Positions 41,864 to 51,490 are shown, counted from the first letter of the stretch. The stretch is DNA of 64,000 nt from an uncultured Tenacibaculum sp. (GCA_937922085.1 CAKZVD010000061.1:1-64000), one strand, 5' to 3'. The notes: generated from the sequence alone by a model not told the origin. Translations and numbers: made by a program.

Positions 41864-44407
41864 ATGAAGAAAACATTTTTTTTAATACTGAGTTTATATT
41901 TTACAGTTAATAGCTTCTCACAAGAAACATTAGCTTTTTCTATTACTCCTTCTAATTTTGAAGCAGACACGCAAATTACTATTACATTTTCTAATATAGA
42001 CAGTACTATTTGGGATACTACAAATCCCTTGTACCTATGGGCATGGTCTTATGATATCAATGATTTAAACAGTTTAAATGCTCCTAACAATGGTGATTGG
42101 ACAAATTCTGAATCTGGAACAACTCCACAAAGATTAACTAAAAATTCAGATGGTACTTATTCTATAACCTTTACTCCTACTACTTTTTATAACAGAACAG
42201 AAATTGGAAAAATTGGCTTTTTAGTTAAAAATCTTAACGGAAGCATACAATCTACAGATATGGAAACTGAAGTAGGTAAAGTTCCTCCTCCTCCAACTGT
42301 TACTGAAGCTACTCTTCCTACAAATTTAAAAGATGGAATTAATTTTAATACTTCTGACAACACAAAAGTTACTTTAGTATTGTATGCTCCTGGTAAAGAT
42401 TTTGTACATCTTATAGGTGATTTTAATGATTGGACTTCAAATGACACTTATTTGTTAAAAAAAGATAGTACAAAAGATCGTTTTTGGATAGAAATTTCTG
42501 GTTTAACACCACAAAAAAATCACTTATATCAATATTTAATTAATGGTACTTTAAGAGTTGCAGACCCATACTCTACTTTAGTATTAACTGAGAGTAATGA
42601 TCAATTTATAAACACTATAACATATCCTAATTTACCTGCATATCCAACTGGTAAAACTAATCATGCTGTTACTGTTTTAAAAACAGGAGAAACTCCTTTT
42701 ACATGGGAAGTAACAGATTTTAAAGAACCAGCTAAAACTGATTTAGTAGTTTATGAAATATTATTAAGAGATTTTGACGAATTGCACAGTTTTGATGCAC
42801 TAAAAAGCAGATTAGATTATCTAGAAAACTTAGGTATTAATGCTATTGAGTTAATGCCTGTAAGTGAATTTGATGGAAATGAATCTTGGGGCTACAATCC
42901 TTCATTTCATATGGCTTTAGATAAATATTATGGTACAAAAGAAGCTTTTAAACAATTAATTGATGAATGTCATAAAAGAGGAATAGCTGTTATTCTAGAT
43001 GTAGTATATAATCATGCTACTGGTCAAAACCCTTACTATAGAATGTGGAATACTGTTAATGGAGATTATGGCGGAAGAGCTAGTTCTGATAGTCCTTTTT
43101 TCAATGAAGATCCTAAACATTCTTTTAATGTGTTTAATGATTTTAATCATAGCGCTCAAGCTACCAAAGAATATGTAAAAAGAACAACACAATATTGGAT
43201 AGAGGAATTTAAAATAGATGGATTTCGTTGGGATTTAACCAAAGGTTTTACTCAAAACTGTTCTGGGTCTGATGATAGCTGTACAAATGCTATGCAAGCT
43301 GATAGAGTTGCAGTTTTAAAAAAATATGCAGATTATCAATGGGAAATTGATTCTGATTTCTATGTTATTTTCGAACATTTAGGTACCAATCAAGAAGAAA
43401 CTGAATGGGTAAACTATCGTTTATCTGAAGGCAAAGGTATTTTAATGTGGAGTAATTTAAATGGAAATTATAATGAAACTACTTTGGGCTTTCATACTAG
43501 TGGAAAATCTGATTTCTCTTGGATTTCTTATAAAAAAAGAGGTTGGTCTGTACCTGCCAATATTGCTTACATGGAAAGTCATGATGAAGAACGTTTAATG
43601 TATAAAAACATACAGTTCGGTAATTCTAATAGTAGTTACAATGTAAAAGATGAAAATACTGCTTTAAATAGAATAGCGTCTGCCGGAGCTTTTTACTTTA
43701 CGGTTCCTGGACCTAAAATGATTTGGCAATTTGGTGAATTAGGATATGATGTAGAAATTGATTTTAATGGTAGAACAGGAAAAAAACCGATTCGTTGGGA
43801 ATATTTTAATGAACCTGAAAGAAAAGAAATTTATACACTTTGGTCAAAATTAATCGCATTAAAAAAACAAGAAGATATTTTTAGAACTTCTAATTTCACT
43901 TTAGATGTTTCAGATAATACTGGCTTAAAAACGATTCACCTATCAAACGATATTGCTTCTGATGATTTAGAACATGTTACTATTTTAGGTAATTTTGGTA
44001 TTACACCTCAAAACATAACTCCTAAATTTCAAAAAACAGGTACTTGGTTTAATTTATTAGATGAGAATAATACAATAACTGTTACAGATCTAAATGCTAC
44101 TATCTTATTACAGCCCGGAGAATTTAAAATATACGGAAACTCTGCAACTACTTTGTCTAATGAAGATATTATAAATGATACCTCTTTATTTAATGTATAC
44201 CCAAATCCTTCATATGGTTATTTTAAATTTAATAAAGAAGTAGAAGATATAACTGTTTATGATATTTCAGGAAAAGAAGTTATTTACTATTCAGGATCAT
44301 ATACAAAAGAGTATCCTTTTTCTATAAAAAAACTTTCAAATGGAATTTATTTTATAAAAGGGAAAAAACAATCTAAAACTTTCAATAAGAAACTTATTGT
44401 TAAATAA
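41864..44407 (+). CDS. Secreted CBM48-GH13 alpha-amylase with T9SS sorting domain
   Basis: From ATG 41864 the protein is 847 residues with signal peptide KKTFFLILSLYFTVNSFSQ. Residues about 25-135 carry the domain shared with the 39034-39825 protein. Then comes CBM48 (VTLVLYAPGKDFVHLIGDFNDW, about 165-250) and the GH13 barrel: LDVVYNHATG (about 375), GFRWDLTKGF with nucleophile Asp about 456, VIFEHLG with Glu about 503, and YMESHDEER with Asp about 572. A T9SS domain (VYPNPSYGY) ends it. It should be exported to the cell surface and make the first cuts in starch or glycogen. An ATG 36 bases upstream lies in the terminator stem and is rejected. Confidence 0.92.
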   Translation: MKKTFFLILSLYFTVNSFSQETLAFSITPSNFEADTQITITFSNIDSTIWDTTNPLYLWAWSYDINDLNSLNAPNNGDWTNSESGTTPQRLTKNSDGTYSITFTPTTFYNRTEIGKIGFLVKNLNGSIQSTDMETEVGKVPPPPTVTEATLPTNLKDGINFNTSDNTKVTLVLYAPGKDFVHLIGDFNDWTSNDTYLLKKDSTKDRFWIEISGLTPQKNHLYQYLINGTLRVADPYSTLVLTESNDQFINTITYPNLPAYPTGKTNHAVTVLKTGETPFTWEVTDFKEPAKTDLVVYEILLRDFDELHSFDALKSRLDYLENLGINAIELMPVSEFDGNESWGYNPSFHMALDKYYGTKEAFKQLIDECHKRGIAVILDVVYNHATGQNPYYRMWNTVNGDYGGRASSDSPFFNEDPKHSFNVFNDFNHSAQATKEYVKRTTQYWIEEFKIDGFRWDLTKGFTQNCSGSDDSCTNAMQADRVAVLKKYADYQWEIDSDFYVIFEHLGTNQEETEWVNYRLSEGKGILMWSNLNGNYNETTLGFHTSGKSDFSWISYKKRGWSVPANIAYMESHDEERLMYKNIQFGNSNSSYNVKDENTALNRIASAGAFYFTVPGPKMIWQFGELGYDVEIDFNGRTGKKPIRWEYFNEPERKEIYTLWSKLIALKKQEDIFRTSNFTLDVSDNTGLKTIHLSNDIASDDLEHVTILGNFGITPQNITPKFQKTGTWFNLLDENNTITVTDLNATILLQPGEFKIYGNSATTLSNEDIINDTSLFNVYPNPSYGYFKFNKEVEDITVYDISGKEVIYYSGSYTKEYPFSIKKLSNGIYFIKGKKQSKTFNKKLIVK

Positions 44408-44441
44408 TAACATAAACTCTAATTGTGAATTTTTATAGCGC

Positions 44442-44449
44442 TATTTTTG
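44442..44449 (+). promoter_or_regulatory. Promoter implying a leaderless efflux-gene mRNA
   Basis: TATTTTTG matches TAnnTTTG; a TTG lies 16 bases upstream of it (44423-44425). The following ATG begins at 44454, only 4 bases after the element, where transcription would be expected to start. Confidence 0.6.
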
Positions 44450-44453
44450 CATA

Positions 44454-45662
44454 ATGCAATCAAAAAAGCAATCACAATTAGAGTTTATTGCTCTAATGGC
44501 ATCTTTAATGTCACTCGTAGCCTTATCAATAGATGCTTTACTTCCTGCCTTAAAGCAAATTGGAATTACTGTAGGTATACAAAACCCTGCAGACAATCAA
44601 TTATTAATCACAATGATTTTTTTAGGTTTAGGATTTGGACAATTAATATTTGGTCCTCTATCTGATAGTTTTGGTCGTAAACCAATTATATATATTGGAT
44701 TTATTGTTTTTGTAATCGCAAGTTTTATTTGTGTATCTGCAACCTCTATAGAAGTTATGATTCTTGGTAGAGTTTTACAAGGAATAGGTTTATCTGCACC
44801 AAGAACCATCAGTATTGCTATGGTAAGAGATAGTTTTAGTGGAGATTATATGGCACGTATTATGTCTTTTATAGTTGTAATTTTTATTCTTGTTCCAGTA
44901 GTTGCTCCAGCAATTGGTAAACTATTATTAGATCTTTACGGTTGGAAATTTATTTTTAATAGTCAATTAATATATGGTTGTATCGTTATTTTTTGGTTAT
45001 GGAAAAGACAACCTGAAACTTTAAAAGAAGAAAAAAAGACCTCTTTTACATTTAATTTATTTCTAAAAAGTGCTAAAGAATTTTTTAATCATAAACAAGC
45101 TATTGTATTTACATTAATTTCAGGTTTTGTTACAGGTTCCTTTATGGTGTATTTAAGCGCTTCTGAACATGTTTTTAGAAACCAATACAACTTATCAGAA
45201 GAATTCCCTTATATTTTTGCTGGTTTAGCTATTAGCGTAGGTTTTGCCACTTTCTTAAACGGTTCTTTTGTAATGAAATTTGGCATGCTCAATTTAGTTA
45301 AAACGTTTACTTTAAGTTTTACACTTATTTCTCTTTCTTATATTATATTATTTTATGGAAAAGACAATCCTAATGTTTACGTTTTATTGACTTTTTGTGG
45401 ATTACAATTTTTTTCTATTGGCTTTTTATTTGGTAATCTAAGAGCATTGGCTATGCAACCTATTGGTCATATTGCAGGTATGGGAGCAGCAATAAATGGA
45501 TTCATTTCAACAATTATGGCAGTACCAATAGCTACATTTATTGGTCGTTATGTTACTACAACTGTTTTACCTCTTTTTATCGGTTTTTTGGTTTGCGGAA
45601 CTTTATCATTAGTTTTGTTAACTGTTTTACACTTTAAATGGACAAAAAAATCATACATCTAA
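44454..45662 (+). CDS. Bcr/CflA-type multidrug MFS exporter
   Basis: The 402-residue protein has 12 predicted helices. It begins SQLEFIALMASLMSLVALSIDALLPAL, typical of Bcr/CflA drug:H+ antiporters, and carries the GQLIFGPLSDSFGRKP loop 2-3 motif and the GRVLQGIGLSAPRTISIAMVRD segment. It should export drugs or small peptides from the cytoplasm. The start at 44454 is well supported by family similarity. Its 3' end overlaps the next gene by 25 bases in another frame. Confidence 0.88.
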   Translation: MQSKKQSQLEFIALMASLMSLVALSIDALLPALKQIGITVGIQNPADNQLLITMIFLGLGFGQLIFGPLSDSFGRKPIIYIGFIVFVIASFICVSATSIEVMILGRVLQGIGLSAPRTISIAMVRDSFSGDYMARIMSFIVVIFILVPVVAPAIGKLLLDLYGWKFIFNSQLIYGCIVIFWLWKRQPETLKEEKKTSFTFNLFLKSAKEFFNHKQAIVFTLISGFVTGSFMVYLSASEHVFRNQYNLSEEFPYIFAGLAISVGFATFLNGSFVMKFGMLNLVKTFTLSFTLISLSYIILFYGKDNPNVYVLLTFCGLQFFSIGFLFGNLRALAMQPIGHIAGMGAAINGFISTIMAVPIATFIGRYVTTTVLPLFIGFLVCGTLSLVLLTVLHFKWTKKSYI

Positions 45663-46746
45663 AGACTCTTTTTTATTTTATTTTAATGACTTTTCTTTTT
45701 TCTTGTACTAAGGAAACAAAAAAGAAAACAATAGCTTCTAAAGCCCAAAATACTTTTATTATAAAAGGGCATTGTTCAAAAAAAATAGAAGCAAAATATC
45801 TGTTTTTAATTGACGCTGATAAAAACAAGGTTGATTCTATAAAAATAGAACAGCATTCGTTTACCTTGAGAGGAAAAATAAATGAATCGAAGTTGTTTTA
45901 TTTACAATTAAACAAAAACGATAAAAAACACCCTTTCATTTTAGAGAATACAAATTATTCTGTTTTAATTAATTCTAATGATGCAATGATTCTTGGAGGA
46001 AGTTTAAATGAAGAGTTTTTCTCTTATAAAAGAAAAAAAAGAATGCAACAAAAACAACTAAGTGTCTTTTATGAGCAATTTTCTTATAAAGACATTAGTT
46101 TAAAAAATTAGATTCTATTAACAAAAAAGAGAAAAAAGAGTTTTATCAATTTATTTCTAATAACAACGATAATATTCTTCCTGCTATTATTTTAGATCAG
46201 GGTAATTTCTCTTCTAAAGAATTAATACAACTTAGAAAGGACTTAATTGCTTCTGAGCATACTAAAGGGTTAAAAAAATTAGATTTAAAAATTGAAAACT
46301 TAAAAGCAATTGAATTAAATAAAAAAATTGCTCGACGAAAAGCAGCTCCTTTATTTTCAGGAATTAATCTTTTAGGTTCTAGAACTTATCTAGAAAATAT
46401 TATAAAAGGGAAAAAATTATTTTTAATAGATTTTTGGGCTAGTTGGTGTCCTCCATGTAGAGTTGCTTCGCCCAAAATAAAAAAAATGTATGAACAGTAT
46501 TCTATAAAAGGGTTTGATATACTTTCTGTTTCTGAAGATCGTTCGGTTGCAGAATGGAAAGACGGTATTCTTATAGACGGTTTAGAAAGTTGGCATCACA
46601 TATACGATGATTACAATCGAATTTCTTCATTGTATAATGTAACTGCATTACCACATATGGTGCTTATAGATGAGAAAGGTAAAATTATAAAAAATAAAAT
46701 ATCTCTTTCTCAACTTGAAACTGAATTAGAAAAAAAATTCCAATAA
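45638..46746 (+). pseudogene. TlpA-like thioredoxin lipoprotein broken by a frameshift
   Basis: Part 1 (45638-46111) has a lipoprotein signal (LMTFLFSC) and a DUF4369-like beta domain (FIIKGHCSKKIEAKYLFLID, LFYLQLNKND). It ends at a TAG after LKN. In the frame one base over, from about 46099, the text continues KKLDSINKKEKKEFYQFI, then the thioredoxin domain with RKAAPLFSGINLLG, LIDFWASWCPPCRVASPKIKK (CPPC active site) and TALPHMVLIDEKGKI, stopping at 46746. The break lies at six A residues (46102-46107); one additional A would restore a single about 370-residue TlpA/ResA-type protein. A sequencing error, recent mutation or programmed slippage are all possible. Confidence 0.75.
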
Positions 46747-46792
46747 TTAATTTCATTAAAAACTATTGAAATATGTTATTCTAAAAAAAACA

Positions 46793-46828
46793 AAAAAGAG
46801 GAATGATTTTAAAATCACTCCTCTTTTT
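46793..46828. terminator. Bidirectional terminator
   Basis: AAAAAGAGGAATGATTTT followed directly by AAAATCACTCCTCTTTTT forms an 18-bp stem with one mismatch, with A and T runs at the two sides. It serves the convergent thioredoxin and Lrp-type genes. Confidence 0.85.
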
Positions 46829-46851
46829 ATTAAACATTAATACTTTAAATA

Positions 46852-47331
46852 CTAGAAATCTTGAAAGATTGCATGCATCATTCTTTTCTTGTCATTAATA
46901 CTTTCTTCTAAAGCAATCATTGTTTCTGTTCTACTAACACCATGAACTTCATCTATCTTATAGATAATGTCTTTAGCATCATTAGTACTCTTAGCTCTTA
47001 CTTTACAAAAAATATTATACTTACCAGCAGTTACATAAGCAACAGTTACGTTTGGTATTAAACGTAAGTTATCTATTACATGCTGAGTCATAGAGGTCTT
47101 TTCTAAAAAAACACCTACATGAGCAATAAAAGAATATCCCATCTTCTCATAATCTAAAGTTAGAGTAGATCCTTGAATAATTCCTTCATCTTCCATTTTT
47201 TTTACCCTAACATGAATAGTACCAGCAGAAACTAATAATTTCTTCGCTATATCAGTAAAAGGTGTGCGTGCATTCTCGATTAAAATATCTAATATTTGGT
47301 GATCGATTTCATCTAATACGAATTTCTTCAT
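46852..47331 (-). CDS. Lrp/AsnC-family transcriptional regulator
   Basis: The 159-residue protein has an N-terminal HTH (LDEIDHQILDILIENARTPF, then IAKKLLVSAGTIHVRVKKMEDEGII) and a C-terminal RAM domain (HVGVFLEKTS, VTAGKYNIFCKVRAKSTND). It belongs to the group that senses amino acids and controls amino-acid metabolism. The carboxypeptidase and aminotransferase genes upstream on the same strand are possible targets. A well-formed promoter (TTG, 21 bases, TATTTTTG) precedes it, so it has its own transcript. Confidence 0.92.
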   Translation of the reverse strand: MKKFVLDEIDHQILDILIENARTPFTDIAKKLLVSAGTIHVRVKKMEDEGIIQGSTLTLDYEKMGYSFIAHVGVFLEKTSMTQHVIDNLRLIPNVTVAYVTAGKYNIFCKVRAKSTNDAKDIIYKIDEVHGVSRTETMIALEESINDKKRMMHAIFQDF

Positions 47332-47357
47332 TTTTAAATTTTATTCATAGTATGGTG

Positions 47358-47389
47358 CAAAAATATTAATAATTATTATTAAATAACAA
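47358..47389 (-). promoter_or_regulatory. Promoter of the Lrp-type regulator
   Basis: On the minus strand TTG (47389-47387) is followed after 21 bases by TATTTTTG (47365-47358), close to the Bacteroidota TTG-N19/21-TAnnTTTG arrangement, 27 bases before the ATG. Confidence 0.6.
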
Positions 47390-47425
47390 GTTTACACCTT
47401 GTTTTATTTAATTTTTAATAAAAAT

Positions 47426-48475
47426 TTAATCTTCGAAAACGATTTCGGCATGTCCAAAGTGTGCTTCTAAACCTCCTACTTTTTCCTTCTTTAGTTTAGA
47501 AATTAATTGATTACCTATCACACTATCAACATAAAGAAATCCTACATCTTTTTTATTTTTAAATCGATGTATTGTATCAAAGAAACTTTTAACATTATTC
47601 GGTATGTTAAAATAAGGTTTGTAAACTTTAAATTCTGTGTTAATAGCGATATGATATATACCTTGTAACAGTGCATAGAAGTTGAATTTCCTAACTTCTT
47701 CTCTTTCATAATCATTAGGATAATGCCCTGCCTCTATCAATATCGTGTTATGACCTAATTTTTGAAAATTATCACCCGTTGCAGTAGGATAAAATTCATC
47801 TGTATATCTACCTACATGATTGGGTATTATCTTTTGCAATAATTCATTCATAGAAACTATTACATTCATAGTTTCTTTTCTTCCTTCTGTAATTTCTCTT
47901 GTTTTTTCTTCAGATGGGGCTAAAAAAGAGATTGTAGCTGACTTATTTGTTCCTTTAACTCCAAAAATAGTACGTTGATCATGTAAATTAAAGCAGAATT
48001 GAGGGTTAAAATCGTCTAATTCTTTTCTTAACAACTTACTCTCACAAGCTTCTAAATCAACAGCATCTCTATTTAAATCAACATTATTAGCATTGACTCT
48101 TGTGTATGCTAAAGCTCCATCTGGATTTAGCATTGGTATTATTTCTATTGTACAATTAGTATAAATTGTTTTAACAATATCATCGTTAATATTTTGCTTT
48201 ATAAAGTTTAGTAAATCAAAAACAGCTTTGGTGCCTGTACTTTCATTACCATGCATTTGACTCCAAATTAAAATTCGTTTTGTCCCTGTTCCAAATTTTA
48301 ATTTAAAGATTTCCCTTCCTTGTTCAGATACTCCTAATAATTCTTTAGAGATTGATTCATCTAACTTATCATATAATGGCTTTATATCTTCAATTTTAAC
48401 CCATTTTCCATGAATTTCATTTTCTTTTATAATTGAATATTTCTCTTCTAAAAACGCTATATCTACTAAACTCAT
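47426..48475 (-). CDS. M14-family zinc carboxypeptidase-like protein
   Basis: The 349-residue protein without signal peptide has zinc-ligand motif HGNES (His75, Glu78), LNPDGALAYTRVNANNVDLNRDA, the third-ligand region FNLHDQRTIFG, and IEAGHYPND that supplies the catalytic Glu. These are the M14 peptidase hallmarks. It is likely a cytoplasmic peptidase trimming or de-amidating peptides; substrate is unknown. Its ATG sits one base after the stop of the aminotransferase gene, so the two are translationally coupled. Confidence 0.85.
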   Translation of the reverse strand: MSLVDIAFLEEKYSIIKENEIHGKWVKIEDIKPLYDKLDESISKELLGVSEQGREIFKLKFGTGTKRILIWSQMHGNESTGTKAVFDLLNFIKQNINDDIVKTIYTNCTIEIIPMLNPDGALAYTRVNANNVDLNRDAVDLEACESKLLRKELDDFNPQFCFNLHDQRTIFGVKGTNKSATISFLAPSEEKTREITEGRKETMNVIVSMNELLQKIIPNHVGRYTDEFYPTATGDNFQKLGHNTILIEAGHYPNDYEREEVRKFNFYALLQGIYHIAINTEFKVYKPYFNIPNNVKSFFDTIHRFKNKKDVGFLYVDSVIGNQLISKLKKEKVGGLEAHFGHAEIVFED

Positions 48476-48476
48476 A

Positions 48477-49943
48477 TTATAATGAAAACCACTTTTTAAC
48501 TAATTCTTTTTCTATAGGAGACGCAGAAACATGAGAATAATCATTTTTTATTGCATCATATTTGTAATCTAAACTCCATTCTTCTATATTAGAAGATAAT
48601 TCTTCTAAAGATCTACATATAAAACTTAATTCTTCGCTAGTAATTGTAGGGTGTAATGATAATCTTACCCAACCAGGTTTTTCTACATTACAACCTTCTA
48701 AAATTTTACTCTCTATAGATTTAGATGTCTTTCTATCTACATTTAATAAAAAGTGCCCATAAGTACCGGCACAAGAGCATCCTCCTCTTGTTTGAATACC
48801 AAAACGATCATTCAATAATTTAACAACCAAATTAAAATGATATTTTTCAAAGTAAAAAGAAAAAATACTCAATCTATTTTTATGATTAGGAGCTAAAATA
48901 TGAACACCATCAAGTTTTTCTAGACAACTAAATAGTATTTCATTAATTTCATCTTCTCTTTTCTTAACATTATCAGTTCCTATATCTTCCTTTAGCTGAA
49001 TAGACAATGCTATTTTTATTGTTTGTAAGAAAGCAGGGGTACCACCATCTTCTCGTGTTTCTACATCATCTATATATCCATGTTCTCCCCAAGGATTGGT
49101 ATATGTAACTGTTCCTCCTCCTGGATTATCTGGAATTACATTTTTATATAATTTTTTGTTGAATATTAAAACCCCTGAGCTTCCAGGCCCTCCCAAAAAC
49201 TTGTGAGGAGAGAAGAAAATAGCATCTAAATATTCATTTTCATTAGCTGGATGCATATCGATATCTACATAAGGGGCCGAACAAGCAAAATCTACAAAAC
49301 ATAATCCATTATACTTATGAATTAAAGCTGCAATCTTATGATATTCAGTTTTAATTCCTGTTACATTAGAACCAGCAATAATAGAAGCGATCTTTATAGG
49401 GCGATCTTTATATTTTTTTATAATATTTTCAAACATCTCTAAACAAACCAAACCAGCTTCATTACAAGGAACTACTTCTACATCTGCTATTGTTTCTAAC
49501 CAAGAAGTTTGATTAGAATGGTGTTCCATATGGCTCACAAATACTATTGGCTTCTTATTTTCAGGAACTTGTGTATACTCTTTTAAATTTTCACATATTT
49601 TTAATCCTAAAATACGTTGGAATTTATTTACAACTCCAGTCATTCCTGAACCTTCCGTTATTAAAACATCATCTTCAGAAGCATTAACATGACGTTTAAT
49701 AATCTTTCTTGCTTCATGGTATGCAAGTGTCATAGTTGCACCAGAAGTAGATGTTTCTGTATGTGTATTTGCTACAAATGGTCCAAACTCATTTATTAAC
49801 TTATCTTCAATTGGGTGATATAAACGGCCACTAGCAGTCCAATCTGTATAAATCAAATTTTTCTCTCCATAAGGAGTTTTAAAAGTCTGATTTATTCCTA
49901 CGATATGCTTTCTATATTGTTGAAAATATTCCTCCAAGTTCAT
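48477..49943 (-). CDS. Class V aminotransferase / cysteine-desulfurase-like PLP enzyme
   Basis: The 488-residue protein is a fold-type I PLP enzyme: YTDWTASGRLYHPIE start, TLAYHEARKIIKRHV, LITEGSGMTG, FVSHMEHHSNQTSW, VDFACSAPYVDID, and the PLP lysine in FFSPHKFLGGPG (Lys about 249). The C-terminal RGGCSCAGTYGH loop holds paired Cys near the place of a cysteine desulfurase active Cys, but is longer and followed by other residues. It may act as a Cys/Sec lyase or another class V activity. It is coupled to the M14 gene; the pairing hints at peptide or amino acid breakdown. Confidence 0.82.
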   Translation of the reverse strand: MNLEEYFQQYRKHIVGINQTFKTPYGEKNLIYTDWTASGRLYHPIEDKLINEFGPFVANTHTETSTSGATMTLAYHEARKIIKRHVNASEDDVLITEGSGMTGVVNKFQRILGLKICENLKEYTQVPENKKPIVFVSHMEHHSNQTSWLETIADVEVVPCNEAGLVCLEMFENIIKKYKDRPIKIASIIAGSNVTGIKTEYHKIAALIHKYNGLCFVDFACSAPYVDIDMHPANENEYLDAIFFSPHKFLGGPGSSGVLIFNKKLYKNVIPDNPGGGTVTYTNPWGEHGYIDDVETREDGGTPAFLQTIKIALSIQLKEDIGTDNVKKREDEINEILFSCLEKLDGVHILAPNHKNRLSIFSFYFEKYHFNLVVKLLNDRFGIQTRGGCSCAGTYGHFLLNVDRKTSKSIESKILEGCNVEKPGWVRLSLHPTITSEELSFICRSLEELSSNIEEWSLDYKYDAIKNDYSHVSASPIEKELVKKWFSL

Positions 49944-50050
49944 CTAAATATATTTAAATCAAAAAACGAATTTCTGTAAAATTATTTAATCTACATATTG
50001 TTTGTATCATATTTAACAATCCTACTAATTTAGTATGTTTTATAAATAAA

Positions 50051-50077
50051 AGAAAACCCGCTAATGCGGGCTTTTCT
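50051..50077 (-). terminator. Terminator after the phosphohexomutase gene
   Basis: ACCCGC and GCGGGC pair around a TAAT loop with flanking A/T runs (AGAAAA and TTTTCT), immediately after the mutase stop. The stem is rich in GC against AT-rich surroundings. Confidence 0.75.
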
Positions 50078-51469
50078 TTATTTAATTATTTCTTTTATTT
50101 CTTTTATGAATCGTTCTGCTAAATCATCTGCTTTTTGCTGTGATTTTGCTTCTGTATATATTCTAATTATAGGTTCAGTATTCGATTTTCGTAAATGAAT
50201 CCACTCATCAGCAAAATCAATTTTTACTCCATCTATAGTATTAACATCTTCACTTTTATAAGTCTCTGCCATCGTAGATAAAATTTTATCTACATCTATT
50301 TTTGGGGTTAATTGAATTTTATTTTTACTCATAAAGTAACTAGGGTAACTATCTCTTAATTCTTTACAAGAAATTTTCTTATGTGCTAAGTGAGATAAAA
50401 ACAATGCTACTCCTACTAAAGAATCTCTTCCATAATGTGATTCTGGATAAATAATTCCTCCATTACCTTCTCCTCCAATAATTGTATTTGTAGCCTTCAT
50501 CATTTGTACAACATTTACTTCTCCTACGGCACTTGCTGTATAAGTACCTCCATGAGCTTCTGTAACGTCTCTTAAAGCTCTCGATGAAGATAAATTTGAT
50601 ACTGTATTTCTTCCTTTATTTTTTCCTAACACATAATCTGCACAAGCAACTAAGGTATACTCTTCACCAAACATAGATCCGTCTTCAGAAATTAAAGCCA
50701 AACGATCTACATCTGGATCTACTACAATACCTAAATCTGCTTTCTTTTTTACTACTAATTTAGATATATCAGTTAAATTTTCTTTTAAAGGTTCTGGATT
50801 ATGTGGAAACTCTCCATTAGGCTCACAGTACAATTCTATACACTTAACTCCTAACTCTTTTAATAAAGCAGGTATTGCTATTCCTCCTGTTGAATTAACA
50901 CCATCTACAACTACTTTAAATTTCGCTTTTTTAATTGCTTTTTTATCTACTAAACCAAGTTTTAAAACTTCCTTTATATGTTTTTTAATATAGTTCTTTT
51001 TCTTTTTAACTTTCCCTAAATCATCTACATCTGCAAAATTAAAATCTTCTTTATCTGCTATTTCTAAAATAACTTTTCCATCTTCACCATTTAAGAACTC
51101 TCCCTTTTCATTTAATAACTTTAAAGCATTCCATTGTTTAGGGTTGTGAGAAGCTGTTAATATAATACCTCCATCTGCTTTTTCAATAGGAACAGCTATT
51201 TCTACTGTTGGCGTTGTTGATAACCCTAAATCAATAACATCTATTCCTAATCCTATTAAAGTATCAGATACTAAACCACTAATCATTTTACCTGAAATAC
51301 GAGCATCTCTACCAATAATAATTGTGATTTTATTTTTTTCTGTGTTTTTTCTCTTTATAAACGTACCATAAGCAGCTGCAAATTTAACTGCATCTATAGG
51401 TGTTAAATTATCACCTGTACTCCCTCCAATAGTTCCTCGGATTCCTGATATCGATTTAATTAATGTCAT
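50078..51469 (-). CDS. glmM: Phosphoglucosamine mutase / phosphomannomutase
   Basis: From ATG 51469 the protein is 463 residues, beginning MTLIKSISGIRGTIGG. An ATG at 51493 lies within the TATATTTG -7 element and is excluded. The alpha-D-phosphohexomutase motifs are all present: catalytic Ser107 in TASHNP, metal loop DPDVDRLAL near 245, sugar-specificity loop GEGNGGIIYP, and phosphate-binding RKSNTEPIIRIYTEA near the C-terminus. It interconverts hexose (or hexosamine) 1- and 6-phosphates for cell wall or glycan precursors. GlmM is the usual assignment of such single flavobacterial genes; mannose activity is possible. Confidence 0.88.
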   Translation of the reverse strand: MTLIKSISGIRGTIGGSTGDNLTPIDAVKFAAAYGTFIKRKNTEKNKITIIIGRDARISGKMISGLVSDTLIGLGIDVIDLGLSTTPTVEIAVPIEKADGGIILTASHNPKQWNALKLLNEKGEFLNGEDGKVILEIADKEDFNFADVDDLGKVKKKKNYIKKHIKEVLKLGLVDKKAIKKAKFKVVVDGVNSTGGIAIPALLKELGVKCIELYCEPNGEFPHNPEPLKENLTDISKLVVKKKADLGIVVDPDVDRLALISEDGSMFGEEYTLVACADYVLGKNKGRNTVSNLSSSRALRDVTEAHGGTYTASAVGEVNVVQMMKATNTIIGGEGNGGIIYPESHYGRDSLVGVALFLSHLAHKKISCKELRDSYPSYFMSKNKIQLTPKIDVDKILSTMAETYKSEDVNTIDGVKIDFADEWIHLRKSNTEPIIRIYTEAKSQQKADDLAERFIKEIKEIIK

Positions 51470-51490
51470 CTTTTCTTTTTTGATTGAGAG

